Assembly (NCBI GenBank): GCA_004764695.1 | Contig: SMSO01000035.1 | Coordinates: 3,601,040-3,665,039 of the forward strand | From: Schizochytrium sp. TIO01 | Taxonomy: Eukaryota; Sar; Bigyra; Thraustochytrida; Thraustochytriidae | DNA length: 64,000 nt | Direction: 5' to 3' | Shown here: piece after piece, positions 31,017 to 43,100 of the stretch | Layout of the letters: every line of letters begins with the position of its first letter | Position numbering within the stretch: position 1 is the first letter of the stretch | The notes under the pieces: model-generated | The model's input: only the letters and a program-made list of their open reading frames with translations | Told to the model about the DNA's origin: nothing | Database searches by the model: none | Translations under genes and position numbers: made by a program

Positions 31017-34000
31017 TTAAGCAGCAAAAAGTCCCCATTCAGTGGCACATGCCTCCTCGAACTCGGTCATGTCATCGTCATCCTTGATCTTCTTCTTGAG
31101 CTCCTTCATCATCTTCTTCTTATCCTTGGCGGACACATCCTTGGGGAGCTTCTTCTTCTCGATCTTGTTTCCGAGAGCATCGACCTGCTCCTCCTCGGCG
31201 GCAAGCTCGAGGGCCTCAGCAGCGTAGGCAGCCCAATCAGCATCACCCTTGATATCGCAACGGTGGTTGGCGACGACCCAGGTTTCACGGGTGGTTGTAT
31301 CAGCGAACTCCTGGTTGTGGGTAATGAGAAGAACACCACCCTCGAAGTTGTTGATGGCGGTGGCGAGGGCACCAAGGGCCTCACGATCGAGGTAGTTGGT
31401 GGGCTCATCGAGAATGATCAAGTGCGGCTGGGCCCACATGGCAGCGGCAAGCACGACCTTGACCTTCTGGCCACCAGAGAGGGAGCGGATACGGTTGTGG
31501 GTTCCGAGCTCACGGTCGAGACCGACATCCTCAAGATGCTTCTCGACGTTGGCCTGGGAGAGGACACGCTGGAAGGCACCCTCAGCGGCGGCCTTGCGAC
31601 GATCGACCTCATCGAGGAGCTTCTTGAAGCCGAGGTCCTCGAGCTTGTCACGGGGGAACCAGGTGTTCTGGTCTTGGGACTTGCCAACCCACTTGACCTC
31701 GTACTCGAGGGTCTTACCGTTCTTACGGCGGGAGAGAATGCGGTCGACGACGCGCTTCTCCTTGAGGGTCTTGCCATCCTCGGTCTCGACGTTGACCTGG
31801 ATGGGCTCCTTCATCTTGGCGGCCTCCTCGTCAGAGATCTTGACGGTCTCCTTGCGGAGAGCCTCCTTGTCCTCACCACCCTGGTAACGCCACTGGATGT
31901 ACTCGTTGGCGGTCTTGTCAAGGTGCTGCTCGATGTGGTGGAAGGCGTGCTGAGCGACGTAGGCGAACTTACAGTTGGGGTGCTTGAAGACAGTACCCTT
32001 GCTCGGCTTAAATTCACCAGTAAGGAGCTTGATCATGGTGGACTTACCGGCACCGTTAGCACCAACACAGGCAATGCGAGAGGCCATGGAGACACGAACA
32101 TTGATGTGCTCAAGCTGGGGCTTCTCGCAGCCGGGGTAGGTGAAGGAGACGTCAGTCATGGACATGATGGGACGACCCTTGGACTTGACACCATCCAGAG
32201 GACCAGGCTTGGGGAACTTGAAGGCAAGCTTGGAAGCGGTCAAGTCGTAGTAAGCCTTGGCCTCAGGGAAGCGCTCGACGAACTTGGAAAGGTTACCCTT
32301 GTAGTTGTTGAGCTTGAGGGTGTCGAAGTGGATAATGTGGGTGGCGACGTTGTCGAGGAACTTGGTGTCGTGGGAGACAATGAGGGAAGTGACGTTCTTG
32401 CAGGGGTCACCCATGAGGTAGTCGACGACCCACTGAACATTGAGGACATCCAAGTGGTTAGTGGGCTCATCCATAAGGAGAATATCGGCCTTACGGAGCA
32501 TAGCGACGGTAAGGGCGAGCTTCATGCGCTGACCACCAGAGAAGGAGGTAATGGGGTCGTTGAGACGGCCCTCAAAGCCAGACTCGACAAGAGCAGAGGC
32601 GATCTCCTCTTCGGAAAGCTTCATCTCCTCCATGACGGCGTCCTTGGCGAACTCGATGATGGACCAGCGGGCCTTCTTGGCAGGGATATCGGTCTGCACA
32701 AAGATGGTCTTGAGCTTGTCGACGGGGAAGCCCTCAACCTGGCCGTTGGCGATGGAGGTAAGGAGGGTGGTCTTACCGGCAGACTTGGCGGCCACGATAC
32801 CGTAGCGCATACCACGCTTGAGGTAGAGACGGGCGTTGTTGAGAAGAATACGGGAACCGTAGGCAAGGGAGAAACGGCAATCGCAGAGCTGCTCGAGCTT
32901 CTTGTCCTCTTCGTCCTCTTCGAACTCCTCCTTGGCACCACCAGTGGCGGCAGCCTCACCGGAGATCATCTCCTGGCGAATAGCGGCGGCGACGGGCTCA
33001 CAGTCAGCCTTCTTGTTCTTGCCCTCGGGCATGAGAACCTTGAGAACCGGGATGAGGGTCTCCTTGTAGTCATCGGCATCGGCGTCGGTGGTGGAAAGGA
33101 GCTGGGCGCAGCGAGCGGCGAACTTGAAGGAAACCTCCTGGGCCTCATCGGCGACCTTACCCTCGAACTTGGTCACGGCCTTCTTGACGGCAGCCTCGAC
33201 CTTGTCGAGGGGGGCGGCAGCGAGGGCGGCGACGCGGTTGCCACGCTTGGCAATGTCGAGGAGAGCCTGGTGGGCAGCAGCACAACGGGAACGGCACTCG
33301 GGGTCAGCGACCTCCTCGGAGGCCTTGGCAAGAGCGGGCTCGAGCACGGGCATGAAGGTGGCGACGTGGTCAGGGTTGTCGACAAGCTTGGCCAAGTTCT
33401 CAGTGATGACGGCACACTTACGCTTGACGGCGGTCTTCTTCTCACGGAAGCCACGCTCGAGGAGAGGCACAGTGATGGAAAGAGCAGAGGCATCGACGGA
33501 CTGGACGAAGGTGGTGGCGGCAAGAGTGTGAACGCACTCCTCGACCTGGTCGGGGTGGGCGATGGCAGCGACGAGGGCAGGCACGAAGGGCTGAATATCA
33601 TTGTTGTCGATGGACTTGCAGCAAGCCTGAAGAGCGGTGGCGGCGGCCTCCTTGACTTGCTTCTTGGAGTCCCACATAAGGGCGGAGAGGGCAGGCACAA
33701 GCTCAACCATGCGGGTGGCAATAAAGTCAGGGCCGACCTCGGTGAAGGCGGCAAGGAGCTCCATGCAGAGAACCTTGACCTGCCACTTGGGGTGCTCCTG
33801 GGCCTCCTTGAGGAGGTGGTCGAAGAGCATGGCGACGGGGGCCGGTGTCATGGCCTTGACGACAGCCTTGGCAGACTTGCTGGAGGCCTTACGGAGGTCG
33901 GCGGACTTCTTGTCACCGGCCTGGTCAATTACAGTGTCGAGGCGGGGGAGGAGGAAGGGAAGAGCAGCGCCCTTGACCTTCTTAGAGAGGGCGCCGAAGA

Positions 34001-34199
34001 GGAGCACGCCGCCCTCACGGGCCACAGCGTTGTTCTCATCTCCGAGCGCAGCGTCGAGGGTCTTGAGAAGGCCATTGTCTCCGACAAGGGACTCTACGCC
34101 TGCCTCCTTGACCTCCGCCGCGAGCTGGTCGGCGACCTCCTTCAGGGACTCGTTGGTCTCGGCCTTGAGGATCTTCTCGCAGAGCTCTTGGGAAACCAT
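31017..34199 (-). CDS. Translation elongation factor eEF3 (ABC-F)
   Basis: Ribosome-bound ATPase that helps release E-site tRNA and complete translocation; classically fungal, with relatives known in some other protists and algae. ATG at 34199; 1,060 aa, close to the roughly 1,045 aa of yeast eEF3. Order: HEAT repeats (1-320), helical bundle (about 330-420), ABC1 (about 440-640), ABC2 (about 690-1000) interrupted by a chromodomain-like insert (about 815-875, YEVKWVGKSQDQNTWFPRDK), and a Lys-rich tail. ABC1 signature is SFSGGQRMKLAL and its Walker B is ILLMDEPTNHLD. ABC2 has canonical GANGAGKST, SLSGGQKVKV and IILDEPTNYLD. The ABC1 P-loop reads AAKSAGKT, with Ala at the first invariant Gly. 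Codon use is extremely biased towards C/G at third positions, unlike its neighbours and typical of very high expression. A pyrimidine-rich leader lies upstream. Confidence 0.95.
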   Translation of the reverse strand: MVSQELCEKILKAETNESLKEVADQLAAEVKEAGVESLVGDNGLLKTLDAALGDENNAVAREGGVLLFGALSKKVKGAALPFLLPRLDTVIDQAGDKKSADLRKASSKSAKAVVKAMTPAPVAMLFDHLLKEAQEHPKWQVKVLCMELLAAFTEVGPDFIATRMVELVPALSALMWDSKKQVKEAAATALQACCKSIDNNDIQPFVPALVAAIAHPDQVEECVHTLAATTFVQSVDASALSITVPLLERGFREKKTAVKRKCAVITENLAKLVDNPDHVATFMPVLEPALAKASEEVADPECRSRCAAAHQALLDIAKRGNRVAALAAAPLDKVEAAVKKAVTKFEGKVADEAQEVSFKFAARCAQLLSTTDADADDYKETLIPVLKVLMPEGKNKKADCEPVAAAIRQEMISGEAAATGGAKEEFEEDEEDKKLEQLCDCRFSLAYGSRILLNNARLYLKRGMRYGIVAAKSAGKTTLLTSIANGQVEGFPVDKLKTIFVQTDIPAKKARWSIIEFAKDAVMEEMKLSEEEIASALVESGFEGRLNDPITSFSGGQRMKLALTVAMLRKADILLMDEPTNHLDVLNVQWVVDYLMGDPCKNVTSLIVSHDTKFLDNVATHIIHFDTLKLNNYKGNLSKFVERFPEAKAYYDLTASKLAFKFPKPGPLDGVKSKGRPIMSMTDVSFTYPGCEKPQLEHINVRVSMASRIACVGANGAGKSTMIKLLTGEFKPSKGTVFKHPNCKFAYVAQHAFHHIEQHLDKTANEYIQWRYQGGEDKEALRKETVKISDEEAAKMKEPIQVNVETEDGKTLKEKRVVDRILSRRKNGKTLEYEVKWVGKSQDQNTWFPRDKLEDLGFKKLLDEVDRRKAAAEGAFQRVLSQANVEKHLEDVGLDRELGTHNRIRSLSGGQKVKVVLAAAMWAQPHLIILDEPTNYLDREALGALATAINNFEGGVLLITHNQEFADTTTRETWVVANHRCDIKGDADWAAYAAEALELAAEEEQVDALGNKIEKKKLPKDVSAKDKKKMMKELKKKIKDDDDMTEFEEACATEWGLFAA

Positions 34200-34522
34200 T
34201 GTGCTAACTACAGGTACGTACGTACACCTTTTAATCTACTACCGCTTTCGCTTTCCTTCGTAACAAATGCACTTGCTACCTGCTACCTGGGTTCTGTTGC
34301 TGCGCCGACTTGTGCTTGCTTGCTTGCTTGCTTGCTTACTTCTTCTTCAAGAGGGCGGGTGCGCTGGGCTCCGGCTTTGCTGCTTGCTAATCAGGCAACG
34401 GTTCTGCGCCAGGTCAACCGAGTCAGTCAGTCAGTTCTCCTTGGCCTGCTCGAGTTTCGGGTTTGCTTGGTCTGCGAATGCACCATCGAATGGGCCCATC
34501 AGTTCCTCCTCTTTCTTCTTCT

Positions 34523-34572
34523 CCTTCTTCTTCTTCTTCTTCTTCTTCTTCTTCTTCTTCTTCTTCTTCTTC
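34523..34572 (+). repeat. (CTT)n tract upstream of eEF3
   Basis: About 16 CTT units, 325-375 bp upstream of the eEF3 ATG, so GAA repeats on the eEF3 sense strand. It is within the likely promoter and may influence nucleosomes, but no function is shown. Confidence 0.9.
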
Positions 34573-35115
34573 ATTCTCTCCTCCCAAGCCCCTCTGAACA
34601 CTTGTCCTCTCACACCCCCTCCTCCCTGTCTCCCAAACGCGCCAAGTTTCTGCCTCTTTTGCGAGGGGCCCTCTCACAAACGGGCTTCTTCCGCCTTCGT
34701 TTATGAGAGGAGGAAGAAGTCGCCCTCACTCTTCCTCCCCACAGCCCACCCCCTCACACCGACGGTGGTTAGTTAGCGCAGCTGCGTAGCTACTACTACT
34801 GCCTTACCTTTTCTCTCTATCTAGCTACTAGCTGCAAACCGTTTGAGATTCCACGCTTTTTCTTTTTAAAACCAGAGCTTTCTCTCAATTTATTTTTTAT
34901 TTTTTTAAAGTTTTAAATGAAACAAAACCTTGAACTGAAACTAAAATAGAAAAAAGGAAAGGACAGGAAAGGAAAGGTTGTACAAATTGCTGCCGCTTTT
35001 CTGTTGACCATTTATCTCTGTGCATCACCAATATTCAACAGAAGGCTACACCTATTGCTGCATGAATGCTCGGCACCCCTTGACACATCCAGCCGGTCGT
35101 CCGGAGCTTACTTTC

Positions 35116-35192
35116 CACGCATCCATCCATCAATCAATCCATCCATCCATCAATCAATCAATCGATTCTTTCATTCTTTCATTCATCCCTTC
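35116..35192 (+). repeat. ATCC/ATCA/ATTC tetranucleotide tract
   Basis: Interspersed CATC, AATC and ATTC tetranucleotides. It is related in unit to the ATTC-based satellite 1.8 kb to the right. Confidence 0.75.
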
Positions 35193-36036
35193 GAAACAGT
35201 TGGCACTACCTAAGTGTGAGCTAATGGAAAGCCGAAAGCGCGCCGTTTCAGTGTGCACTTCTCAGCTATCTTCAAGCCGAGGAAAAGCTCGGATGCCGTG
35301 ACCCCACATGGGCCCAAGACTCTATTCCTGTGGCTGCGGATCGTCAGCTCCAGCCCGCCCGGGACGATCGATCGAGATCGAAGAAGGCTTCTTCAGCCTC
35401 GCCAAATCCGCGAGCCCTGCCTGAAACCTTTGACCATCACGATGAGTTATTTCGAAAACAGGAGCTTTCGGCTCTTTCTTCCAACTCGCTTCGTCACCCA
35501 TCCGGCGTATCTAAGGAACTTCCGGCAGCACGAAAATGAATGGCGTTGAGACACCCCCACTAACTCTTCTGTAAAGAGTCCCCACTGAGCAATCCCAGTG
35601 TCGGAAAATTGATTTACCCGAGTTGACGCCACGCACGCCCGTTCTTACCGTTCTTTTTGTTCTCTGTAGTTCTGTTGAGGAAGGAGGAACTTTCCGGAAG
35701 CATGCGAAGTCACCAGCGACCTACTTTGCGCTCCGAATAAAACAAACGAAGAAGAAACGAGAAAGAATAAGGGCGCGAGCAGCCACAGCCAAACGTTCGT
35801 GGCCATAGACCTCGCCTTCTTGGCGTCCAGACGGCACGTTGAAGCACCTTTTCACTGCGCTAGGCCCTGCTTTGGCCACCGGCAGCGCTTCCTTATTCCC
35901 ATTCCTCGCTTAAACGTGCAAGTGACAAGCTCTTTCTTTTCCATGGCTGTGACGGCTGATGAATTTTCTACATTATTATTCATATCAATTATAATCACAA
36001 CTTTGCTCCTTTCAATTTTATAAACATATAGTAAAT

Positions 36037-36039
36037 ATA

Positions 36040-36090
<51 letters not shown>

Positions 36091-36140
36091 ATAGATAAAC
36101 AGATAAACAGATAAACAGATAAATAGATAAATAGATAAAC
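36037..36140 (+). repeat. (AAAT)n followed by AGATAAAC octamers
   Basis: About 14 AAAT units (36037-36094) run into roughly five AGATAAAC/AGATAAAT units (36093-36140). The octamer looks derived from two diverged AAAT tetramers. Confidence 0.88.
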
Positions 36141-36561
36141 AAAAGTTTCAGGTTTGGCTATAATTTTCAAGTAAACAAATCTTTAGAGCAATAATTAAAA
36201 CCAATCACGGCCAGAAAGGAGCACGTCTTCTTCTTCTTCTTCTTCGCGACGCAGTGAACCAACGTTGGACCCGACGAGAAGCCGGACGCAGTTGCATACC
36301 CGCTTGATGCGTCGTCGTCGGTGGTGCAGGCCCTCGTGTCGCCCGACGTCTTCGCACCGCACCTCCGCCGCAGCCCCAAGCTTCGCTTCTCGTGTGCCTC
36401 GCACTCTCGCCAGCCAAGAAAGCAACGTTGCCATCATCATGATTATCAATCAGTCTGTCGCAAGGCCCCGTTCTTCTTCTGCCGCCCACTAGTACCTACG
36501 TAGCTAGCCACTACCTACCCACCGCTAAATAGAACGGAACAGACAGACAAACAGACAAACA

Positions 36562-36650
36562 GAGAAAGAAAGAAAGAAAGAAAGAAAGAAAAGAGAAAGA
36601 AAGAAAAGGCCAAAAAAGCCAAAGAGGGCCAAAGAAGGCCAAAGAAGGCC
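36562..36650 (+). repeat. (GAAA)n then CCAAAGAAGG decamers
   Basis: A purine tract of GAAA units (36562-36610) is followed by about four imperfect copies of a decamer of the type GGCCAAAGAA (about 36608-36652). Confidence 0.8.
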
Positions 36651-36930
36651 GGTAGAAAAGGCAACGGCAGGCGCTTTGGGCGACCTGCACACCCGCCGCT
36701 GCCGGCTCCCTCCCTCGCTCGATCGCACGCGCGAGCAGGCCCCGCAGGCCCAGCGGCTTCGGGTCTGTCTGCTCGCGCGAGGCGAAGGCGCAAGTCCAAG
36801 AAACGCCAAAGATGCGGTTGATTTGCGGTGTTCCGGAGCGAGGAAAAGTCCTCGCCCGAGATTCTTCCCCCCCCCCTACTACCAGTTTGCGGTAGCTGGC
36901 TATCCATGTATGTATGCCACGCTTGGAAGC

Positions 36931-37651
36931 ATTCATTTCATTCTTTCATTCATTCGTATTTATTCATTCATTCATTCGTATTTATTCATTCATTCATTCG
37001 TATTTATTCATTCATTCATTCGTATTTATTCATTCATTCATTCGTATTTATTCATTCATTCATTTATTCGTATTTATTCATTCATTCATTTATTCGTATT
37101 TATTCATTCATTCATTCGTATATATTCATTCATTCATTTATTCGTATATATTCATTCATTCATTCGTATTTATTCATTCATTCATTTATTCGTATATATT
37201 CATTCATTCATTCGTATTTATTCATTCATTCATTTATTCGTATATATTCATTCATTCATTCGTATATATTCATTCATTCATTCGTATTTATTCATTCATT
37301 CATTCGTATTTATTCATTCATTCATTCGTATTTATTCATTCATTCATTCGTATTTATTCATTCATTCATTCATTCATTTATTCGTATATATTCATTCATT
37401 CATTCGTATTTATTCATTCATTCATTCGTATATATTCATTCATTCATTCGTATTTATTCATTCATTCATTTATTCGTATTTATTCATTCATTCATTCGTA
37501 TTTATTCATTCATTCATTTATTCGTATATATTCATTCATTCATTCGTATATATTCATTCATTCATTTATTCGTATATATTCATTCATTCATTCGTATTTA
37601 TTCATTCATTCATTCGTATATATTCATTCATTCATTCGTATTTATTCATTC
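36931..37651 (+). repeat. 22/26-bp satellite array, about 30 units
   Basis: The basic unit is 22 bp: CGTAT(T/A)TA followed by TTCATTCATTCATT. A 26-bp variant carries one extra TATT. CGTATTTA and CGTATATA subtypes are interspersed, indicating unequal exchange within the array. Because 22 and 26 are not multiples of three and the plus-strand unit has no stop in any frame, all three plus frames are open across the array (His/Ser/Phe/Ile/Tyr-rich). I treat these frames as non-coding. Confidence 0.93.
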
Positions 37652-37689
37652 GATGTGTTCAAATGCATTCATTCATCGACGCATTAATT

Positions 37690-37730
37690 GGTTGGCTGGT
37701 TGACTGATTGATTGATTGATTAATTCATGC
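37690..37730 (+). repeat. GATT/ATTG tetranucleotide tract
   Basis: GGTT and GATT units form a short tract downstream of the satellite array. Confidence 0.7.
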
Positions 37731-40124
37731 ATTACATCGATCGACTCATTGGTTGATTGATCCATTGATTCACCCATTCGGCGTTGCGCTGGTTGGCCTG
37801 CCTTCTCTCTCGACATGCCTCGCTCGAGCTCTTCTATGAGCCGTCGAGGCCTTCTTCGCGAGACGCAGCAAAGCCTGCGCTCTCCAGGTGCAGAAGAACG
37901 CTCACTGAGGGCTTCGTCTGCAGCCTACTTTGCTGGTGCCTCGAGGCCCTCGAGACCGAGAAGGCCCTCCTCGCCTGACCGCCTGCGTCGAGAACGGGTG
38001 GGTCGCATGGCTAGCGCTGGCGGCGCGGGAGGAGACGAAGCGCCTTCGCCTTGGAGCGCAAGACTTGAGCTCCAGAGCTCGAGCTTTCGCCGCAAAGATC
38101 TCATCACCTCTGCGTCTCCAGAGCCACAATGAACGTATGCGGAAGATGGCCTTTTCAGGGTCTTCGTTCGACCAGGAAGATGAACGAACGAACTTGAGCT
38201 CAGTCCTTCTCGCAAAGCCTCAGGAAGACCCATTAAAACCCAGACGAGGTCCACAAAACCTCAGACAAGACCCGCAAGACCCCAGAAAGGCTCCGTCCGG
38301 GTCGAAGAGTCTGAGAGAAATACTTGAGGGCAAGCAAGGCAGTCAGAGCTTGCTTGCTTGCTTGCTGGCTGGCTGGCTGGCTTGGGTTAGATGGGCCGCT
38401 GGGAGGCAGAGGCAGCACTAGGCACGCGCGTAGGCCTTGGCTAGGCCCCTCAGAAGTGAGAGTGACAGTGCACGTGCGCTGACTAGTCGTAGCTTCGGCG
38501 AGACCACGGCACGTGCTGGATCTCCCCGAAAGCCAGAACCGCTGCTGAAAAGGCAGAGGAAACTCCTCCCTGGGCAGGGCTGCGCTGGAGGGACTGGGTA
38601 CAGCGGCAGCGAACGAGCTGGGGTTTGGCAACGGCTGCGTAGCTGGCCTGGTGCTTTGTTATTGGCACGGTGAAGATCGATGGAAGGAGAAGGAAACAAA
38701 TAGACAAAGGAGCGGGAGCTTATTGTAGGAATCATCATGAACTGGAGACTCGTGGGAAGATGGGGAAGGACTAGGGAGTCTTTGAAACGAGGAAAGAAGG
38801 TCTAGCTGGTTCCGGGATTTGACATTAACCGCACACAGGAAACGAACTAAAGCTACGCGTGTTTGAAGTTTTGGAGAACAAGACACAGACTGAATGCAAC
38901 ATCTGAAAACGTTCAAGTTGGTGAAGTGTTCTCAGCTGCAAAATTGTGAACCTTATTGTTGAGACTATCATCTACGAAAACTCGAATGAAACTTTTCTAT
39001 CTGAGTAGTACGAAAAGGTGCTTTCCTGAATACAGCGTTAGTACAAGCATCGTGTCAAAACTCCGGACAAGAAGAGAGATCCAATTGAACTCGCGAGATT
39101 CAAGTTTGGCAAGTCAGCCATTTATGGTGATATTGAAGTACTCAGAGTCCAGAAACGGGATCTCGCAGGGCCGCTGGTGAGGCTAGAAGTCACTGTATGC
39201 AAAACTCGTGCTACTTCTACCACCACCATTTTCTCAGGAAGAAGTTAGCACCAAAGAGATCTTTCAAGGCCTTGAGAACAGGATCACTTTCCTTGAGGAG
39301 TTTTGAAAAAACTAAACTAAAAATAAATTAAATTAAAATAAATGATGGACTTCCACGCACTTCTTGTACAATCACCTACCCATGAGGATTCGCCCGGCCT
39401 TCACGAAACTTGTAACGCGTGCACCTCATTCCTTCATCTCACTTACTTAAAACAAAACCGGGGCAGGATTGGATAATAGTATTTCTTAACCGTCAGAGCC
39501 CACGAATTATGATGCGGAGAAATACGATATACAAGACAACTAACAAGAAGCTAAGCAAAATTCTGAGGATATTTACGTTCCAAACTCTTCGCGTACTATT
39601 TGGACTTGATGATTGTTCAGCTGCCCTCCCCCCCTTCTTGGTGAACCCTACTTAGGTAATGATAACATAGATCAGACAAATGAACTTCTCTATAAAGCAA
39701 ACAACTAATAAGACCACCCATCGCAAATAATAAGTAATACGCGTAGTGTCGAGACAGCTACAAAGTTGCGGCAAGGCGATGACTCTGATGAGCATTTTGA
39801 TTCTCTCCCAAAGTAAAGGCAAAGCTCAGAAAATCTAATGCATTATTAAGTCTGAAAGTCGCATATAAAATAATATGAGCAACAGCCTTTGGTATCAATC
39901 GATTAGATTATTAGACATGATACAAAATATAAAAATAGGATAAACAGCTTGAATTAGCTCTAGTCTAAGCAATTGAAGTATAAGTAATTACTCTATTTGC
40001 ATCTGCTGGAAATCGAAGGTCCAACGGCACCTAGATGAAACAAACATAATTATACCACTCACTAGTTAAAGTTTGCCAGGTGTTTCAAATACCTTTGCGA
40101 ATCCAAATTCTCTGTGATTCCTAA

Positions 40125-43100
40125 CTACTCGCTGGAAGATGCGGCATCATCAGCAGAGGGAGGCATTTGCTCTGTTTCTTCAGCAACGTTTTTAGGGTTA
40201 CGCTGCACTTCACCGGAGGCCAAGAAAGAGTTGATGTTTTTGAGCTGACGACTATCATCGCCATTGGCATCCTCGTACAAACATTGATATTTTTCACAGC
40301 AATGTTGGAATTTTGGCCCTTCCCAATATACTCGATAACACGCAGGCTGTTTACATCGATAAAAATGAGTTACAGTCTGCAAAATTTCACTTGGGACGGC
40401 TTCCACCGATTTGTGCCCTTCACTTTTGAGACGAATGATTTCGTCAGGCTCAATAGTTTCGAAACCAAGTCCATTGCACTTGATACAACGTGACAAGAAG
40501 CCACCCATGTCTAGCTTTATTGCATACAACCTGCATATCTCCTCAAACTGTTTAAAGCGGTCCGAGTGATTACTGAGCATTACAATATTGTCCTTACGAA
40601 ACCTCTCCACCACCTTACGATCCGTGGTGAGGAATACGCGATTTTCGGAACGTGCACTTGCCAGAACTAAATTAAGTTCCTGAGTGCGCAAGGCGTTACG
40701 CTGGCGCTTAAGCACAAGCCGCTCCCCGACTGGTACAGACTGCGGGTGTGGTTCACCTGCAGCAGCTGCAGCATGGATTTCCTCTACACCAGGTACATCT
40801 GTGGTCTTAGTACAATCCATGCCCACAATGCGAAGCATTTTGCCTACTTTACCAAGCATGTTGTCCACAATGAACTTGGTTTCTACCTGTGAGCTTAATT
40901 GGGGCTTAGAAGCTGGTTTAGTTGCATTGCTTATTCCACTTAAGATTACATCAGCGCACATTCTAGACATCGTGTCTACAGAATCAAAACGAACACAGTG
41001 TACAAATGACCCAATACCTGTGAAGACAGGACCGGTCAATTCCAAAATAGCGCTGTCACAAATAACTCGGAACTTGCCTTTCACCTTGCTACCCTTGCCT
41101 TGGCGTTGCGATACCCCAGCAATAGGGCCCAACGCACCGCCAGGCATATTAAACTTAATTAAACATTCATCAGCAGTGGCTCGCCGCACCATGCCATTTG
41201 CCCACGTACACAATTGATCCTCCTTCACAGTCGAGTCACCCCGAACGAGTACAAGAACTGGTTTCCAGCCACTTCCCCCTTCGTTGACCATATAAGCCAT
41301 TGATTTAAGAACTTGGCTTGGTGCAACACCAAGATCGCTTGCCACTTTCTTGACAGCAACCATATCGTGAGAAAGTTTGACAAGGCGGACTTCACCTTCT
41401 GTTGATGCTGTAGCCCCACCTGTACTGCTGGTATAAGCATTCATTTCAGTTTCGTTTACAAATTGACAAGCTAAGCCCTGGCATCGTCGTTTAAGCTCAT
41501 TTTTGGCAAGTTCGAAGTAGTCTTCGTTCTGCTGCCGTGTCGCATTCAGTGCAACTTGAGATTTATGCTCCATTGCGACGCGTTGCTGTTGAGGGGCTTT
41601 GCTGTTATCGCTGATACGTTTGTGGCGATGGTGATTTGGTTCTGAGATTCGGTCACAGTCCATCAAAAGTTCAGGGGGGCAGCTATGATGGGGGAAAACC
41701 TCATCAGTCACTTGTGCGAGGGCATACGCGTCAAGTGCTGCATAGTGTATTTGATTACTACGAAGCGGACGCGCTTCCCAATTACTGAGCTGCTCAAGCT
41801 TACAAAGTCTTTTACCAAGCACTTGCAAAACCAGGTCCTTGAGACCACGCGTCACCTTTCGCGTGTGTAAAGCCTTCCATTTGTTTTCTTCCTCAACGTC
41901 CGATGATACAAGACTTATATGTGAGAAGTCTAAGAGAGAGCAAAGCTCTCGCCAACAGGCGTGATTAGGATATGAACGCGTCAGAACATCGAGGTCTGAA
42001 GAAAAGCCATAAGCCACTTTGATAAGATCCTTTCGAGTAAACATGTGCTTAATCTCTTCACAAAGCTTTGCCACGATATCTGACTGCTGACGCATAAGCC
42101 ATATAAGGTCAAGAATAAAGACTTGCGAACGACTTGATAATTGTAAAATACTAGCTACATTGTGACGAGAGTCCAAGCTTGCCTTCCACTCTCCATCCAT
42201 TGCCACAATATTTTGGGGTCCCATTCCATGCAGCCATTCAATGGCCTGCGTGGCGGTTGCTTCATCATCTACAAATACGACAGCAGACTCGACTTCGGTA
42301 GGAAGGTGCAGATACTCTCCCTCGCGTTCTTTCGCATGCTTGTCCACTGCGGCTTGATCAATTGATTTGTAGGCAACGCTTTCAGTAGAGAGACCAAGCC
42401 TATCAGCTGTATAGCGGGCCAGCCAGTGACGTCCTTGCTCCACTAGTTGCCCTACTACATAAATGGTAAGGTTTGGGTCGTGGTAACGCTCCAGGCGAAA
42501 GAGTACCTCTGAAAATTTCTTTTTTTCCATTGTAGTCACTAACGAACCGCGACGGTACGCTTGGACGAGGTCCGGAAACTCATTTTCTAGACGCATATCT
42601 TTCATACAAGAATGAGCCTTCCACATATTAGGTGGGTTCATGTGAAGTGCTGTTTCAATGTACACTCGAGCTAAATTTTTACTTCCGTCTGCATTCACTA
42701 GCTTTTGCATGAAGCTAAACCAGTGCAGCTGCACACCCGTGCGGACAAAGGCATTGAGGTCGATACTACAGTTCGGTTCCCGTACCAAGTCAAATTCCAT
42801 GATCAGTTCTGTGGCCTCCTTTACGCAAAAACTCACTTCTCTTTCCCATGCAGCCTTGTGCTTAAGGCCCTGCATGTTCACATGCTTATAAAACCGATCC
42901 ACGGCAGCCTCCGCCATTGCGGCTCCGGTCGCCTGTGCTACACGAACTCTGAACACCTGCATCACGCGTAAAATGGACATCCCGCTAGGTAATACGTGTG
43001 CCAGGTTCTCGTCTTGCCGCATGTACGCATCATACCTTTGTGCAAACAATGTATTGCACAGGGTCAACGCTCTCGAGGTTGCCGCCACATTTGATAAGGC

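Larger units (their letters stand above)
34200..40124. other. 6-kb gene-poor, microsatellite-rich block
   Basis: Between eEF3 and the exonuclease gene. The first 600 bp are CT-rich and must contain the eEF3 promoter and leader. The rest holds many simple repeats (listed separately), the satellite array at 36931-37651, and GC-rich islands at about 36200-36500, 36660-36880 and 37780-38450. Each island is open in several frames without a recognisable product. A 105-codon frame at about 35221-35539 reads like protein (ARDDRSRSKKASSASPNPRA) but has no ATG. From 38650 to 40124 the DNA is AT-rich with nothing I can name. Confidence 0.5.

Noticed and set aside
31263-34706. Very long plus-strand ORF over eEF3 (1,147 codons)
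   Set aside because: It lies fully antisense to eEF3, has a Gly/Leu/Glu/Val-skewed composition and matches nothing. It is explained by the codon bias of the real gene.
35221-35539. 105-codon frame that reads like protein
   Set aside because: It has no ATG and no convincing upstream exon; kept only as a note in the spacer entry.
36676-37707. ORFs of 257-343 codons over the satellite
   Set aside because: All three frames are open because the repeat unit has no stops on the plus strand; the reading is a repeat artefact.
37784-38631. Overlapping GC-rich ORFs on both strands
   Set aside because: Frames are open in several registers with Arg/Ser-rich translations and no motif; typical of GC-rich non-coding DNA.
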